Assembly (NCBI GenBank): GCA_020029595.1
Contig: JAIBJN010000001.1
Span: 18,472 to 82,471 of the forward strand
Length of the DNA stretch: 64,000 nt
Direction of reading: 5' to 3'
From: Actinomycetota bacterium
GTDB taxonomy: Bacteria > Actinomycetota > Thermoleophilia > Gaiellales > Gaiellaceae
The notes below the pieces were generated by a model that saw only the letters and a list, made by a program, of their open reading frames with translations, was not told the DNA's origin and searched no databases. A program made the position numbers and the translations under genes. Positions 40,935-52,431 of this stretch are shown one piece after another. Each line of letters starts with the position of its first letter. Position 1 is the first letter of the stretch.

Positions 40935-41800
40935 GCGCCGACGGATTGTAGCCGCGCTCGCTCGAGGGCCTCGACGATCTCCTCGAGCTCGAGCTCGCTC
41001 GCGAAGTAGACCTCGATCCGCCCGCCGGCGACCTTCGCGTCGGCTCCCGTAAGCCTCCGCACGGCGTCCTTGGCCCGCTCGGCCAGAGCCGGATCGACGG
41101 GCTGCTTGCGCCTCGGCTTCGTCCGCGCGCCGGCCCAGCGAGCGGCACGCTCGGCCGCGCGCACCGACAGTCCCGCGCGCACGATGCGACGCGCCAGGGC
41201 ACGGCGCTCCTCGTTGTCCGGCACAGCCAGGACTGCGCGCGCATGACCCTCGGAGAGCCGGCCGCGCTCCACTAGCCCGAGAACGTCGTCGGGAAGCTCA
41301 AGGAGCCGTACTCGGTTCGAGACCGTCGGCTTCGAGCGGCCGACCTGTTCCGCGACCTCGCCCAGACCGAGCCCGAACTCGTCCATGAGGACGGCGTAGG
41401 CCCGCGCCTCGTCGACAGGGGAGAGGTCTTCTCGGGCAACGTTCTCGACGAGCGCGAGGAGGAGCGAGTCGCGGTCGTCGGTCTCGCGAACGAGGGCCGG
41501 GATCGTGGCCAGGCCGGCCACCCGCGCCGCGCGCCAGCGGCGCTCCCCCGCTATGAGCTCGTAGCCGCCCTCTTGAGCCGGGCGCACGACGACGGGCTGG
41601 ACGAGTCCCTGGGCTCGGATCGACTCTGCGAGCTCGTCGATACGCTCCCCGTCGAGCCTCTTCCGCGGCTGGCGTGAGTTGGCCCGGATCGCGCCCACGG
41701 GGACGTGCACGAGCTCGCTCGTCGCGGCCGCGCCGCCCATGAGCACCTCGAGGCCGCGCCCGAGGCCGCGCCTCGGGCTGGGGCTAGCCGCGGTCGACAA
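40925..41800 (-). CDS. parB: Chromosome-partitioning protein ParB
   Basis: CTPase clamp that loads at parS and works with ParA in origin segregation. 291 aa: RRGLGRGLEVLMGG head, IRANSRQPRKRLD, box GYELIAGERRWRAARVAG, LVENVAREDLSPVDEARAY, then the helix-turn-helix GEVAEQVGRSKPTVSNRVRLL and GHARAVLAV, and a C-terminal dimerisation domain. Overlaps parA by 17 bp. Its TAG stop lies within tRNA-Ile. I did not find a clear parS site by eye. Confidence 0.96.
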
Positions 41801-42536
41801 GCTCGCTCGCCACCCGGTAGTACGCGTCGGCCCCTGCCGAGCCGCGGTCGTAGACGGTGATGGGCAACCCGTGGCTCGGCGCCTCCGCCAGCCGGACGCT
41901 CCTGGGGACGACCGCGGTGAAGACGAGGTCGCCGAAGTGCCGCCGCACCTCGGTCGCGACGTCTGCGGCCAGGCGCGTCCGCCCGTCCACCATCGTCAGG
42001 ATCATCCCGCCGAGGGCCAGGCGGGGATTGAGCCGTGTCCGCACCAGCTCGATCGAGTGGAGAAGCTGGGCAAGACCTTCGAGCGCGTAGTACTCGCACT
42101 GGACCGGGACGAGCACGCGGTCGGTCGCCGCGAGCGCGTTGACCGTCAGGGGTCCCAGCGAGGGCGGACAGTCGATGAAGACGAAGTCGTAGCGCTCGCG
42201 CGCGGGGGCCAGGGCCTCCGGGAGGAACGTCTCGCCGTCGTCTCGCCGCGCCAGCTCGACGGCGGAGCCGGCAAGCTCTGGGCGCGAGGGCACGAGATCG
42301 AGGTTCAGAAAGTCCGTCTCGTGCGCGACCTCCACGAGCGGAGCGCCATCGAGGAGGTCGTAGGTCGACGTCCCGTTCGCGCGTTGACCGAGGCCGGAGG
42401 TCGCATTCGCCTGCGGGTCGAGGTCGACGACCAATGTGGAGGCTCCGGCCTCCGCGAGACAGGCGGCGACGTTGACGGCGGTCGTCGTCTTGCCGACGCC
42501 GCCCTTCTGGTTCGCGAGGGCGAAAACCTTCCCCAC
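41784..42536 (-). CDS. parA: Chromosome-partitioning ATPase ParA/Soj
   Basis: Deviant Walker ATPase: FALANQKGGVGKTTTAVNVAACL, LVVDLDPQANATSGLG, FVFIDCPPSLGPLTVNALAA, TMVDGRTRLAADV. 250 aa from GTG 42536, which is 14 bp after rsmG. Moves ParB-bound origins along the nucleoid. Confidence 0.96.
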   Translation of the reverse strand: MGKVFALANQKGGVGKTTTAVNVAACLAEAGASTLVVDLDPQANATSGLGQRANGTSTYDLLDGAPLVEVAHETDFLNLDLVPSRPELAGSAVELARRDDGETFLPEALAPARERYDFVFIDCPPSLGPLTVNALAATDRVLVPVQCEYYALEGLAQLLHSIELVRTRLNPRLALGGMILTMVDGRTRLAADVATEVRRHFGDLVFTAVVPRSVRLAEAPSHGLPITVYDRGSAGADAYYRVASELVDRG

Positions 42537-42550
42537 GAAAGCGATGCTAG

Positions 42551-43171
42551 TCAGGCGAGAGGACGTTTCCGTGCCATTCCCGGACGACGCGGGAACCGCT
42601 CCGGCGTCGGCTCCACCTTCGGAACGAGGAGGAGGGAGCGCCGGGAGGAGCCCAGGAGCGGAATGACCTCCGGCGCAGCCCCGCCGACCATCCGCGCGGC
42701 TGTCGCCGCGGGCTCGGGATCGACCTCCCCGGCGAGCAGGATCACCCGCCCGCCGACACGAACGAGCGGGAGGCACCACTCGAGGGCGACCGGCGGCGGG
42801 GCGAGCGCCTGCGCGAGCGCGGTGGCGTACGTCTCTCGACCCTCCCCCCGGGCATGCTCCTCGGCGCGGGCGCAGATGACCCGGACGTTTGGAAGCTCCC
42901 GCGAGACGGCCTCCAGGAACGAGCACGTACGGCGCTGGGCCTCGAGCAGGTCGACGCGCAGCTCGGGCCGGGCCAGCGCGATGGGGATCCCGGGAGAACC
43001 GCCTCCCGCGCCGACGTCCACGACCGGCCCTTCCCGTACGAACGTCGCGGCCGCGAGGGCGTCGTCGACGTGAACCCGCCGCGCCTCGTCCGGATCGCGC
43101 ACGGCTGTCAACCCTGGCTCCGCGAGCAGCGCCTCGAGCCACCGCTCGAGCCGCGGGTCCGAGAACGTCAC
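42551..43171 (-). CDS. rsmG: 16S rRNA (guanine527-N7)-methyltransferase RsmG
   Basis: Methylates G527 of 16S rRNA. 206 aa; VVDVGAGGGSPGIPIALARPEL (SAM motif I), VDLLEAQRRTCSFLEAV, VICARAEEHA and LVRVGGRVILLAG. It lacks the longest N-terminal helix region of E. coli RsmG but keeps the core. GTG start overlaps the jag stop (GTGA). Confidence 0.93.
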   Translation of the reverse strand: MTFSDPRLERWLEALLAEPGLTAVRDPDEARRVHVDDALAAATFVREGPVVDVGAGGGSPGIPIALARPELRVDLLEAQRRTCSFLEAVSRELPNVRVICARAEEHARGEGRETYATALAQALAPPPVALEWCLPLVRVGGRVILLAGEVDPEPAATAARMVGGAAPEVIPLLGSSRRSLLLVPKVEPTPERFPRRPGMARKRPLA

Positions 43172-43881
43172 TCGGAGGGTGCGGGAGAGACGACGACGCG
43201 CCTGTTCGGCTCCGTCCCGTCGCTCGAGGTGACGACGTCCTGCCGCTCGGCAAGGTGCACGTGGACGATCTTCCGTTCGACGGCTGTCATCGGCTCGAGG
43301 GCGACCGGGCGCTGAGCCTGAACAGCATCCGAGGCGGCCCGCTCGGCGAGCCCCTCGAGCGCCTCTCGCCGCCGCTCGCGATAGCCGGCGGCGTCGACGA
43401 CGACCTCCTTGCGCCCCTCGTCGGACCCGCGCCAGAGGACGGCGTTCGCAAGGTACTGCACCGCATCGATCGTGTGCCCGCGCTTGCCGATGACGAGCCC
43501 GAGGTCGGGTCCCGAAAGCGACGCGTGGATCGCCTCCTCGTCCTCCGTGATGGCGATCCGACACGGCGCGCCGAGCGCGGCGCACACGCGCTCGAGCAGC
43601 TCGCGAAGCTTCGCCGCCGACGTCCCCGGCTCCTCGCTTGCGGGCGGTGCGGCCGGGGGAGGCTCGGAGACGCGGGCGATCACGCGCGCCGGCACTTGGC
43701 CGACGCCGAGAAGGCCACGCTCGCCCTCGGACAGGACTGTGAACTGGACGCTCGCCTTGTCGAGTCCGGGAAAGCGCCGCTCCAGCTCCCGCAGGGCGAC
43801 CCACTTCGCCTCGCCGACCGTCTCGCCTTCGGCCTCGGTGATGCCGTCGTTCTCGGGTGCGACGCCCTCGGTCTCGCTCAT
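43168..43881 (-). CDS. jag: RNA-binding protein Jag/KhpB
   Basis: 237 aa: N-terminal Jag_N domain (AKWVALRELERRFPGLDKASVQFTV as a helix-strand unit), a Pro-rich linker, KH domain with GLVIGKRGHTIDAVQYLAN (GxxG loop), then R3H (MTAVERKIVHVHL). Binds RNA and is linked to cell-division and elongation control in Gram-positives. ATG overlaps the yidC stop (ATGA). Confidence 0.94.
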   Translation of the reverse strand: MSETEGVAPENDGITEAEGETVGEAKWVALRELERRFPGLDKASVQFTVLSEGERGLLGVGQVPARVIARVSEPPPAAPPASEEPGTSAAKLRELLERVCAALGAPCRIAITEDEEAIHASLSGPDLGLVIGKRGHTIDAVQYLANAVLWRGSDEGRKEVVVDAAGYRERRREALEGLAERAASDAVQAQRPVALEPMTAVERKIVHVHLAERQDVVTSSDGTEPNRRVVVSPAPSE

Positions 43882-44693
43882 CGCCGAGCCCTCGGGCCCT
43901 TCTTCTTTCGCCGCCGGACGCGCTGCTGACCCGGCGGAGCCGGCTTCGTGTCCCCCTCCGCCGCGGTTGCCGTCTCGGGCGAGGGCTCCGGCGCGCGAGG
44001 CGACGTCCTCGACGTCCGCTTCGCCGGCGGCGGCGGCCTCGGCACGAGCCGCCGAGTGATGAGGCCCTGGCCGACGGTCCAGAGGTTCGTCGTCGCCCAG
44101 TAGAGCATGAGTCCGATCGGGAAGTTGATGACGAAGAAGATGAAGAGGAACGGCAGCGCAAGGAAGACGTAGCGCTGGCGAGGGTCCATCGTCGTGGACA
44201 TGAAGTACGTGGAGGCGACCTGGCTCACCACGTAGACCACGAGCAGAAGCCAGCCCGACCAGTGCGAGTCGATGTGCTCCGTGATGCTCGGGACGAGCCC
44301 GAGCCAGCCGAGGTCGGAGTCGGGGTACTTGGGGAGGACCTCGTCGTCGAAGTCGCGCAACACGAAGAAGAGCGCGAAGAAGATGGGGATCTGGAGGAGG
44401 ATCGGGAGGCAGGAGGCGGCCGGGTTGACCTTGTTCTCCTTGTAGAACTTCATGACTTCCTCGTTCATCCGCTGGCGATCGCCCTTGTACTTCTGCTGGA
44501 TCGCCTTCATCTCCGGCGCGTGCAGCTGCAGGCGCTGCATGGAGCGGATCTGCTTGATCGTGAGCGGCAGGATCACCATGCGCACGATCAGGGTGAGGAC
44601 GATGATCGCCCAGGCCCATGGGAGCCCGATCGAGGCGTGCAGCCACTCGAGCACCGCGGTGAGGACGTTCTCGATCGGCGTCAGCGGGTGCAT
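43878..44693 (-). CDS. yidC: Membrane protein insertase YidC
   Basis: 271 aa, Gram-positive type without the large periplasmic domain: helix 1, then the cytosolic hairpin (LTIKQIRSMQRLQLHAPEMKAIQQKYKGD) with the conserved Arg at the groove, the NPAASCLPILLQIPIFFALFFVL helix and NFPIGLMLYWATTNLWTVGQ. C-terminal tail is strongly basic, a ribosome-binding feature. Start ATG 44693; TTG 44699 is also possible. Confidence 0.95.
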   Translation of the reverse strand: MHPLTPIENVLTAVLEWLHASIGLPWAWAIIVLTLIVRMVILPLTIKQIRSMQRLQLHAPEMKAIQQKYKGDRQRMNEEVMKFYKENKVNPAASCLPILLQIPIFFALFFVLRDFDDEVLPKYPDSDLGWLGLVPSITEHIDSHWSGWLLLVVYVVSQVASTYFMSTTMDPRQRYVFLALPFLFIFFVINFPIGLMLYWATTNLWTVGQGLITRRLVPRPPPPAKRTSRTSPRAPEPSPETATAAEGDTKPAPPGQQRVRRRKKKGPRARR

Positions 44694-44695
44694 CG

Positions 44696-44926
44696 TCAAG
44701 CCTTGAAGACCGTCTGGTCGCGGGCGTAGTCAACGCCGCCGTGGCTCCAGGGGTTGCACCGCAGAAGCCGCCAGCCGGCGAGCACGAGCCCGCGGAGGAC
44801 GCCGAACTCACGGATCGCGTCGAGGGCGTACCGGGAGCACGTCGGGTGGTACTTGCAGCGCGGGCCGAGGAGCGGGCTGACGACGAGCCGATAGGCGTGG
44901 ATCGGCAGCGAGACGACGTGCCTCAC
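44696..44926 (-). CDS. yidD: Membrane protein insertion efficiency factor YidD
   Basis: 76 aa; IHAYRLVVSPLLGPRCKYHPTCSRYALDAIREFG and LLRCNPWSHGGVDY are the whole conserved family core. Start GTG 44926 overlaps the rnpA stop (GTGA); the track ATG adds 18 residues lying in rnpA. Membrane-associated helper for YidC-dependent insertion. Confidence 0.95.
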   Translation of the reverse strand: MRHVVSLPIHAYRLVVSPLLGPRCKYHPTCSRYALDAIREFGVLRGLVLAGWRLLRCNPWSHGGVDYARDQTVFKA

Positions 44927-45282
44927 GCCCCAGTCCCCTCCGCGAGGCTGAAGACCTCGGCCACGCGCTCTGTCAGCCACGGGAAACCGCGGCTCTCGAC
45001 GGCGTCGGCGAGCCCGGGCCGCGCGATGAGAACGTAGTCATGCCCGGCGGGCAGCCCCTCGCAGAGCTCGTCGAAGGCGGCGCGGAGGCGCCGCTTCAGC
45101 CGGTTCCGCTCGACCGCCGCGCCGAGCTGGCGCGAGACGGCGAGGCCGAGTCGCGCTTCGCCTTCGGGGCCCTCCTCCCTCGGGAACGCATAGAGGACGA
45201 GGAACCGGGTCGAGACCGACCGGCCCTTGCGGTAGACGGTGTCGAAGTCCCGCGAGCGCGAGAGGCGGTGGCGTCGGCTCAC
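44923..45282 (-). CDS. rnpA: Ribonuclease P protein component
   Basis: 119 aa: RHRLSRSRDFDTVYRKGRS, RLGLAVSRQLGAAVERNRLKRRLRAAF (RNR motif) and DYVLIARPG. It assists RNase P RNA in 5' tRNA processing. Start GTG 45282, 10 bp after rpmH; the longer track ORF covers rpmH in another frame. Confidence 0.95.
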   Translation of the reverse strand: MSRRHRLSRSRDFDTVYRKGRSVSTRFLVLYAFPREEGPEGEARLGLAVSRQLGAAVERNRLKRRLRAAFDELCEGLPAGHDYVLIARPGLADAVESRGFPWLTERVAEVFSLAEGTGA

Positions 45283-45292
45283 TCGACCCCGC

Positions 45293-45427
45293 TCACGCGG
45301 AGAGGCGCTTGCGCCCCTTGGCACGGCGACGCTTCAGGATCGCGCGGCCCGCGCGCGTCGACATCCGCGCCCGGAATCCATGCCGGCGCTTCCGCCGGCG
45401 CACATTCGGCTGGTACGTTCGCTTCAC
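45293..45427 (-). CDS. rpmH: 50S ribosomal protein L34
   Basis: 44 codons on the minus strand, too short for the track: GTG start, then [20 protein letters not shown] and an equally basic end finishing RLSA. Exact L34 pattern and size, in its standard place before rnpA. A TATACT box (45474-45479, minus strand) about 46 nt upstream may be its -10. Confidence 0.97.
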   Translation of the reverse strand: MKRTYQPNVRRRKRRHGFRARMSTRAGRAILKRRRAKGRKRLSA

Positions 45428-45521
45428 GAGAGAAAGAGTGTCGAAACGGCCGCGAAGTGCGGCCGGGCGATCAGTATAGAGGAGCGGTCACGGCGTCCGG
45501 GGAGGAGAGTTCGCGTCTGGG

Positions 45522-45530
45522 TAATCCACA
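45522..45530 (+). other. DnaA box, one mismatch
   Basis: TAATCCACA against TTATCCACA; mismatch at position 2. Confidence 0.45.
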
Positions 45531-45576
45531 GCCACGAAGGCGCATGGAAGGAGGCAAGAGACCACCTTTCCACACC

Positions 45577-45585
45577 TGTGGATAA
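45577..45585 (-). other. DnaA box, perfect
   Basis: TGTGGATAA on the plus strand, i.e. TTATCCACA on the minus strand, exact match to the consensus box. Confidence 0.75.
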
Positions 45586-45656
45586 GCGTGTGGAGAGGGC
45601 CTAAATCCCTGCAAAGTGCCCCTTTTCGTGCTCAGCGATTTCCCCAGGCGGAAGCG

Positions 45657-45686
45657 TTGAAGCGGGCCGCAAGACGCTGCTATAGT
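45657..45686 (+). promoter_or_regulatory. dnaA promoter (TTGAAG - 18 bp - TATAGT)
   Basis: TTGAAG (45657-45662) and TATAGT (45681-45686) are separated by 18 bp. The -10 ends 38 nt before the GTG of dnaA, leaving a normal leader that includes a GGAGGAG tract. The clearest sigma-70 type promoter in the window. Confidence 0.65.
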
Positions 45687-45724
45687 CGCCGCTTCCGAGA
45701 CCGGCGGAGGAGCGGAACAAGGGC

Positions 45725-47065
45725 GTGCAGCGGGCGTCAGAGTTGAGTGCGGACGCACTTTGGGGCGAGATCTCGTCTCGCTTGCGCGACGCCCTGAACG
45801 ACGCCACCTACACGACGTGGTTCTCCGAGGCGAGTCCTGGCGCCTCCGACGACGAGGCCTTCGTCGTTCTCGTCCCCAACGACTTCACACGCGAGTGGAT
45901 CGAGGGCCACTTCCGAGGTCTCCTCGAGGCGATCGTCCGCGATGAGCTCGGCGCCGAGCGGACGGTACGAATCACTGTCCGCGAGCTCGCGCCCCATCGC
46001 GACGCCCACGTCCCGCCCCGGCCGGCCCGCTCGCTCGAGGGCCTCAATCCGAAGTACACCTTCGACTCGTTCGTGATCGGCTCTTCGAACCGGTTCGCCC
46101 ACGCGGCCGCTCTCGCCGTCGCGGAGGCGCCCGCCCAGGCATACAACCCGCTCTTCATCTACGGCGGGACGGGGCTGGGAAAGACCCATCTCCTCCAGGC
46201 GGTCGCCGCCTACGTCACGGAGCACACCGGCAGCCTCTCTGCGCGCTACGTGACGAGCGAGACCTTCATGAACGACTTCATCAACTCGCTTCGCGACAAG
46301 CGCATCGAGGGGTTCAAGCAGCGGTACCGCCATTACGACGTCCTCCTGATCGACGACATCCAGTTCTTCGAGCACAAGGAGCGGATCCAGGAGGAGTTCT
46401 TCCATACCTTCAACAGCCTCTACGAGGCCGGGCGTCAGATCGTAATCTCGTCCGACCGACCGCCGCGGGCGATCGCGACCCTCGAGTCTCGCCTGCGCTC
46501 GCGGTTCGAATGGGGGCTGATCACGGACATCCAGCCGCCTGACCTCGAGACGCGCATCGCCATCCTGCGGAAGAAGGTGAAGACGGACGCGATCCACGTC
46601 CCAGACACGCAGGTGCTCACCTTCATCGCCAGCCGAATCTCCACCAACATCCGCGAGCTCGAGGGCGCGCTTACGCGCGTCGTCGCGTTCTCGTCTCTCA
46701 CAGGACGCCCAATGAGCGTCGAGCTGGCACAGGAGGTGCTGAAGGACGTCTTCCCACAGGGTGAGATGCCCGAGATCTCCGTCGAACAGATCCAGCAGAC
46801 GGTCGTCGAGCGCTTCGGAATGTCCATGCAGGAGCTGACCGGAGACCGCCGCTCCCAGTCGATCGTCTACCCGCGACAGGTTGCCATGTACCTCTGCAGG
46901 GAGCTGACGGACAGCTCCCTCCCGAAGATCGGCAAGAAGTTCGGCGGACGCGATCACACAACGGTCATCCACGCAACCTCGAAGATCGCCAAGCTGATCC
47001 AGGAAGACCGGAACGTCTACAACCTGGTCCAAGAGCTCACAGCCCGAATCAAGCAGGCCCGTTGA
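45725..47065 (+). CDS. dnaA: Chromosomal replication initiator DnaA
   Basis: 446 aa: domain I ([26 protein letters not shown]), short linker, AAA+ domain with [14 protein letters not shown] (Walker A), [10 protein letters not shown] (Walker B), [21 protein letters not shown], and domain IV with [14 protein letters not shown]-binding signature. GTG start after a GGAGGAG tract. The linker is short compared with other actinobacteria. Confidence 0.98.
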   Translation: MQRASELSADALWGEISSRLRDALNDATYTTWFSEASPGASDDEAFVVLVPNDFTREWIEGHFRGLLEAIVRDELGAERTVRITVRELAPHRDAHVPPRPARSLEGLNPKYTFDSFVIGSSNRFAHAAALAVAEAPAQAYNPLFIYGGTGLGKTHLLQAVAAYVTEHTGSLSARYVTSETFMNDFINSLRDKRIEGFKQRYRHYDVLLIDDIQFFEHKERIQEEFFHTFNSLYEAGRQIVISSDRPPRAIATLESRLRSRFEWGLITDIQPPDLETRIAILRKKVKTDAIHVPDTQVLTFIASRISTNIRELEGALTRVVAFSSLTGRPMSVELAQEVLKDVFPQGEMPEISVEQIQQTVVERFGMSMQELTGDRRSQSIVYPRQVAMYLCRELTDSSLPKIGKKFGGRDHTTVIHATSKIAKLIQEDRNVYNLVQELTARIKQAR

Positions 47066-47244
47066 TAGCGCCTGTGGAGAACAACGTCACACTGGGGAGC
47101 ATTCCTGTCACCCCAGTCCACCTGTGGGAATCCGCCGTTTGTCCCCAGCGGCCGTCCACCGCGCACGACCCCTATCCAAGCGAAAAGATACCGTCTTCCC
47201 CGTCGTTCACACTCTCTATGACTACGACAAGAGGTTTTCTTTAA
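47066..47244. other. dnaA-dnaN intergenic region with DnaA-box-like sites
   Basis: 179 bp. Minus-strand DnaA-like boxes: TTCTCCACA (47073-47081, one mismatch) and ATTCCCACA (47123-47131, two mismatches). Followed by a more AT-rich stretch around 47170-47240 and AAGAGG before the dnaN start. Could be the second half of a bipartite origin. Confidence 0.5.
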
Positions 47245-48384
47245 ATGACAGCCATGGATACCGTTGTGCTCACGACCATGAGAGTGGTGTGCGGAAAGGA
47301 GGAGCTGGCCGAGAAGCTCCAGGTTGTGGGCCGTGGTGTCTCGACGCGGACCAGCGTCCAGATACTCGCAGGCATCTATCTTCGCGCCGCCGCCGGTCGC
47401 CTGCATCTCAGCGCGACCGATATGGAGATCTCGGTACGCGACTCACTCGAGGCGCAGGTGGAAGAGGAGGGTGCGATCGTCGTGCCCGGACGTCTCCTGG
47501 TCGACATCGTCCGACTCCTTCCGCCCGGTGACGTCACGCTGGAGCATCGGGCTGACGAGGGCGTCATGCGAATGGCGTGCGGCTCAGCCTCCTACCAGCT
47601 GAATACGTACGGTCCCGAGGACTTTCCTCGTCTACCCGAGATCGAGCCGGAGACCGCGTTTACGGTGGAGCGGGATGCGTTTCTCGACACGATCGCTCGT
47701 GTCGGCCGCTCCGCCTCCCGCGACGAGTCGCGCCCCGTGCTGACCGGCATCCTCGTTCGCTTCGAGAGCGACAAGCTCGTCATGGCCGCGACCGACTCGT
47801 ACCGCTTGAGCGTCAAGGAGACGGCGCTCTCGGGCGGCCCGGGCCGCGAGCTCGAAGCGATCGTTCCTGCTCGAGCGCTTCAGGAGCTCGGTCGCATCGG
47901 CCAGGCGGCCGAGAGCGAGACAATCGAGGTCGGCGTCCAGGAGAACCAGATCGTCTTCGGGGTCGACGGTGTCTGGCTGACCGCCCGGCGGATCGACGGG
48001 CAGTTCCCGAACTACAAACAACTCCTTCCCGACCAGTTCGAGGCGGAGGTTCAGCTGCCGCGGGAGGAACTTCTCGATGTCGTCCGCCGCACCGGCCTGC
48101 TCGCTCAGCGGAAGTCACCGCTCCGGCTCCGCTTCGAAGAGGGGGAGCTGACGGTCTCCGCGCAGACGCAGGACGTCGGTGAGGCCCGCGAGTCGCTCCC
48201 GGTCGCCTACAGCGGCGAGCCGATGGAGATCGGCTTCAACGCGGACTTTCTGCGCGACGGCCTCGAGTCGGTGACCGACGAGACCGCCCGCCTCAAGCTC
48301 ATCAGCCCCCTTCGCCCCGGGCTTGTGCACGGCGAAAGCGACGACTTCCTCTACCTGATCATGCCGATCAGGCTGGCCGGCTGA
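47245..48384 (+). CDS. dnaN: DNA polymerase III sliding clamp, beta subunit
   Basis: 379 aa with the three-part clamp repeat: ILAGIYLRAAAGRLHLSATDMEI, RPVLTGILVRFESDKLVMAATDSYRLS and the C-terminal IGFNADFLRDGLESV...YLIMPIRL tail that forms the partner-binding pocket. Start ATG 47245; ATG 47278 (MRVVCGKEEL) is a rival because conservation begins there. The TGA stop forms the CTGA junction with recF. Confidence 0.97.
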   Translation: MTAMDTVVLTTMRVVCGKEELAEKLQVVGRGVSTRTSVQILAGIYLRAAAGRLHLSATDMEISVRDSLEAQVEEEGAIVVPGRLLVDIVRLLPPGDVTLEHRADEGVMRMACGSASYQLNTYGPEDFPRLPEIEPETAFTVERDAFLDTIARVGRSASRDESRPVLTGILVRFESDKLVMAATDSYRLSVKETALSGGPGRELEAIVPARALQELGRIGQAAESETIEVGVQENQIVFGVDGVWLTARRIDGQFPNYKQLLPDQFEAEVQLPREELLDVVRRTGLLAQRKSPLRLRFEEGELTVSAQTQDVGEARESLPVAYSGEPMEIGFNADFLRDGLESVTDETARLKLISPLRPGLVHGESDDFLYLIMPIRLAG

Positions 48385-49463
48385 TCGTCGCGCGGGCCTC
48401 GCTTCGGAGCTTTCGCTCGTACGCCGCTCTCGATCTTGGGCTCGTCCCCGGGCTCGTCCTCGTGGTCGGCCCGAACGGTGTCGGCAAGACGAACCTGCTC
48501 GAGGCGCTGCATGTCGGTGCACAAGGGTTCTCGCCCCGAACCCGAGCTGAGCCACGGCTCGTCCGCTTCGGCGAGCGGGCGGCGCGGGTGCAGTTGGAGG
48601 GAACTGAGAGGGGTTCGCCCGTCGAGACGGAAGTGACGCTCGCGCCGGGTGAGGGCAAGCGGCTCCGCCTGAACGGGGCGGCACTCGGCTCGGCCGAGGA
48701 GCTGCGAAGCCGTCTGGCGGCGCTCGTCTTCGTCCCCGACCGGCTGGCCGTCGTCAAGGGTGGGCCGGTGGTTCGTCGTGCGTACCTCGACCGGATGCTC
48801 GGGCGAGTCTTCCCCTCACAGGCTGCGCTCCCCGCCGAGTACGGACGCGCGCTTGCGCAGCGCGGGGAGGCGCTCCGCCGTGTCCGAGCTGATCTTTCGA
48901 CGCGAGCGGCCGTGGAGCCCTGGACGGAGCGCGTCGCCGAGCTCGGGGCGAGCTTGGATGCCGCCCGCGCCCAGCTCGTCGCGCTTCTGGCACCCGGCTT
49001 CGCCGTCCACGCAGACGCGCTCGGGGTCTCCGCTGCCACCTTTGCCTACGAGGAGCGCGGCCTGCGGCGAGAGGATCTGGAGACGAGGCTCGACCGTGAT
49101 CTCGAGCGTGGGACGACCGGCCTCGGCCCTCATCTCCGCGACGTCGAGGTGCGGGTCGACGATCGTGACCTGCGCGGATTTGGCTCCCAGGGAGAGCAGC
49201 GGACGGCCGTGCTCGCACTGCTCCTCGCCGAAGCCGCCGTGCTCGCCGAGCGCCGCGGAGCCCCGCCGCTCCTCCTCCTGGACGACGTCTTCTCGGAGCT
49301 CGACGCGGGCCGCCGGCGCGCTCTTCTGGAGGCTCTGCCTGCGGGCGGTCAGACCCTCGTCAGCGCGACGAGCGCTGACGCTCTCCCTGCGGACGCCCGG
49401 GAGCCGGCTCTCGTCGTCACGGTCAGGCGAGCAGGCGATGCCAGCGTGGCGGAGGTGGCATGA
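48381..49463 (+). CDS. recF: DNA replication/repair protein RecF, apparent CTG start
   Basis: ABC-type ATPase that loads RecA at gaps. The track begins at GTG 48462, but the conserved N-terminus (VARASLRSFRSYAALDLGL) precedes it. Reading upstream in frame there is no ATG, GTG or TTG; the first fitting codon is CTG at 48381, whose last two bases begin the dnaN TGA (CTGA). From there the protein is 360 aa, the usual RecF length, with Walker A VVGPNGVGKTNLLEAL, signature GFGSQGEQRTAVLAL and Walker B LLLLDDVFSELDAGRR. Alternatives are a truncated GTG start that would lose the first beta strands, or a sequencing error. Confidence 0.92.
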   Translation: MIVARASLRSFRSYAALDLGLVPGLVLVVGPNGVGKTNLLEALHVGAQGFSPRTRAEPRLVRFGERAARVQLEGTERGSPVETEVTLAPGEGKRLRLNGAALGSAEELRSRLAALVFVPDRLAVVKGGPVVRRAYLDRMLGRVFPSQAALPAEYGRALAQRGEALRRVRADLSTRAAVEPWTERVAELGASLDAARAQLVALLAPGFAVHADALGVSAATFAYEERGLRREDLETRLDRDLERGTTGLGPHLRDVEVRVDDRDLRGFGSQGEQRTAVLALLLAEAAVLAERRGAPPLLLLDDVFSELDAGRRRALLEALPAGGQTLVSATSADALPADAREPALVVTVRRAGDASVAEVA

Positions 49464-49500
49464 CGGTCGCTTGCCTCCCTCGCAAGCTAAAGGCTCGCCC

Positions 49501-52417
<2,917 letters not shown>

Positions 52418-52431
52418 GCACGGGGTAAGCC

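Larger units (their letters stand above)
45428..45724. other. Candidate origin region between rpmH and dnaA
   Basis: 297 bp without a gene, between the two divergent replication/ribosome operons. Contains one perfect DnaA box (TTATCCACA, minus strand, 45577-45585), one with a single mismatch (TAATCCACA, 45522-45530) and weaker TTTCCACAC-like copies. The least GC-rich part lies around 45600-45640. Promoters for rpmH and dnaA are at its ends. Part of the bipartite oriC together with the dnaA-dnaN gap is likely but not proven. Confidence 0.65.

Noticed and set aside
48462-48464. GTG as the start of RecF, as given in the ORF track
   Set aside because: It would remove the conserved N-terminal strand region; the frame is open upstream with recognisable RecF sequence.
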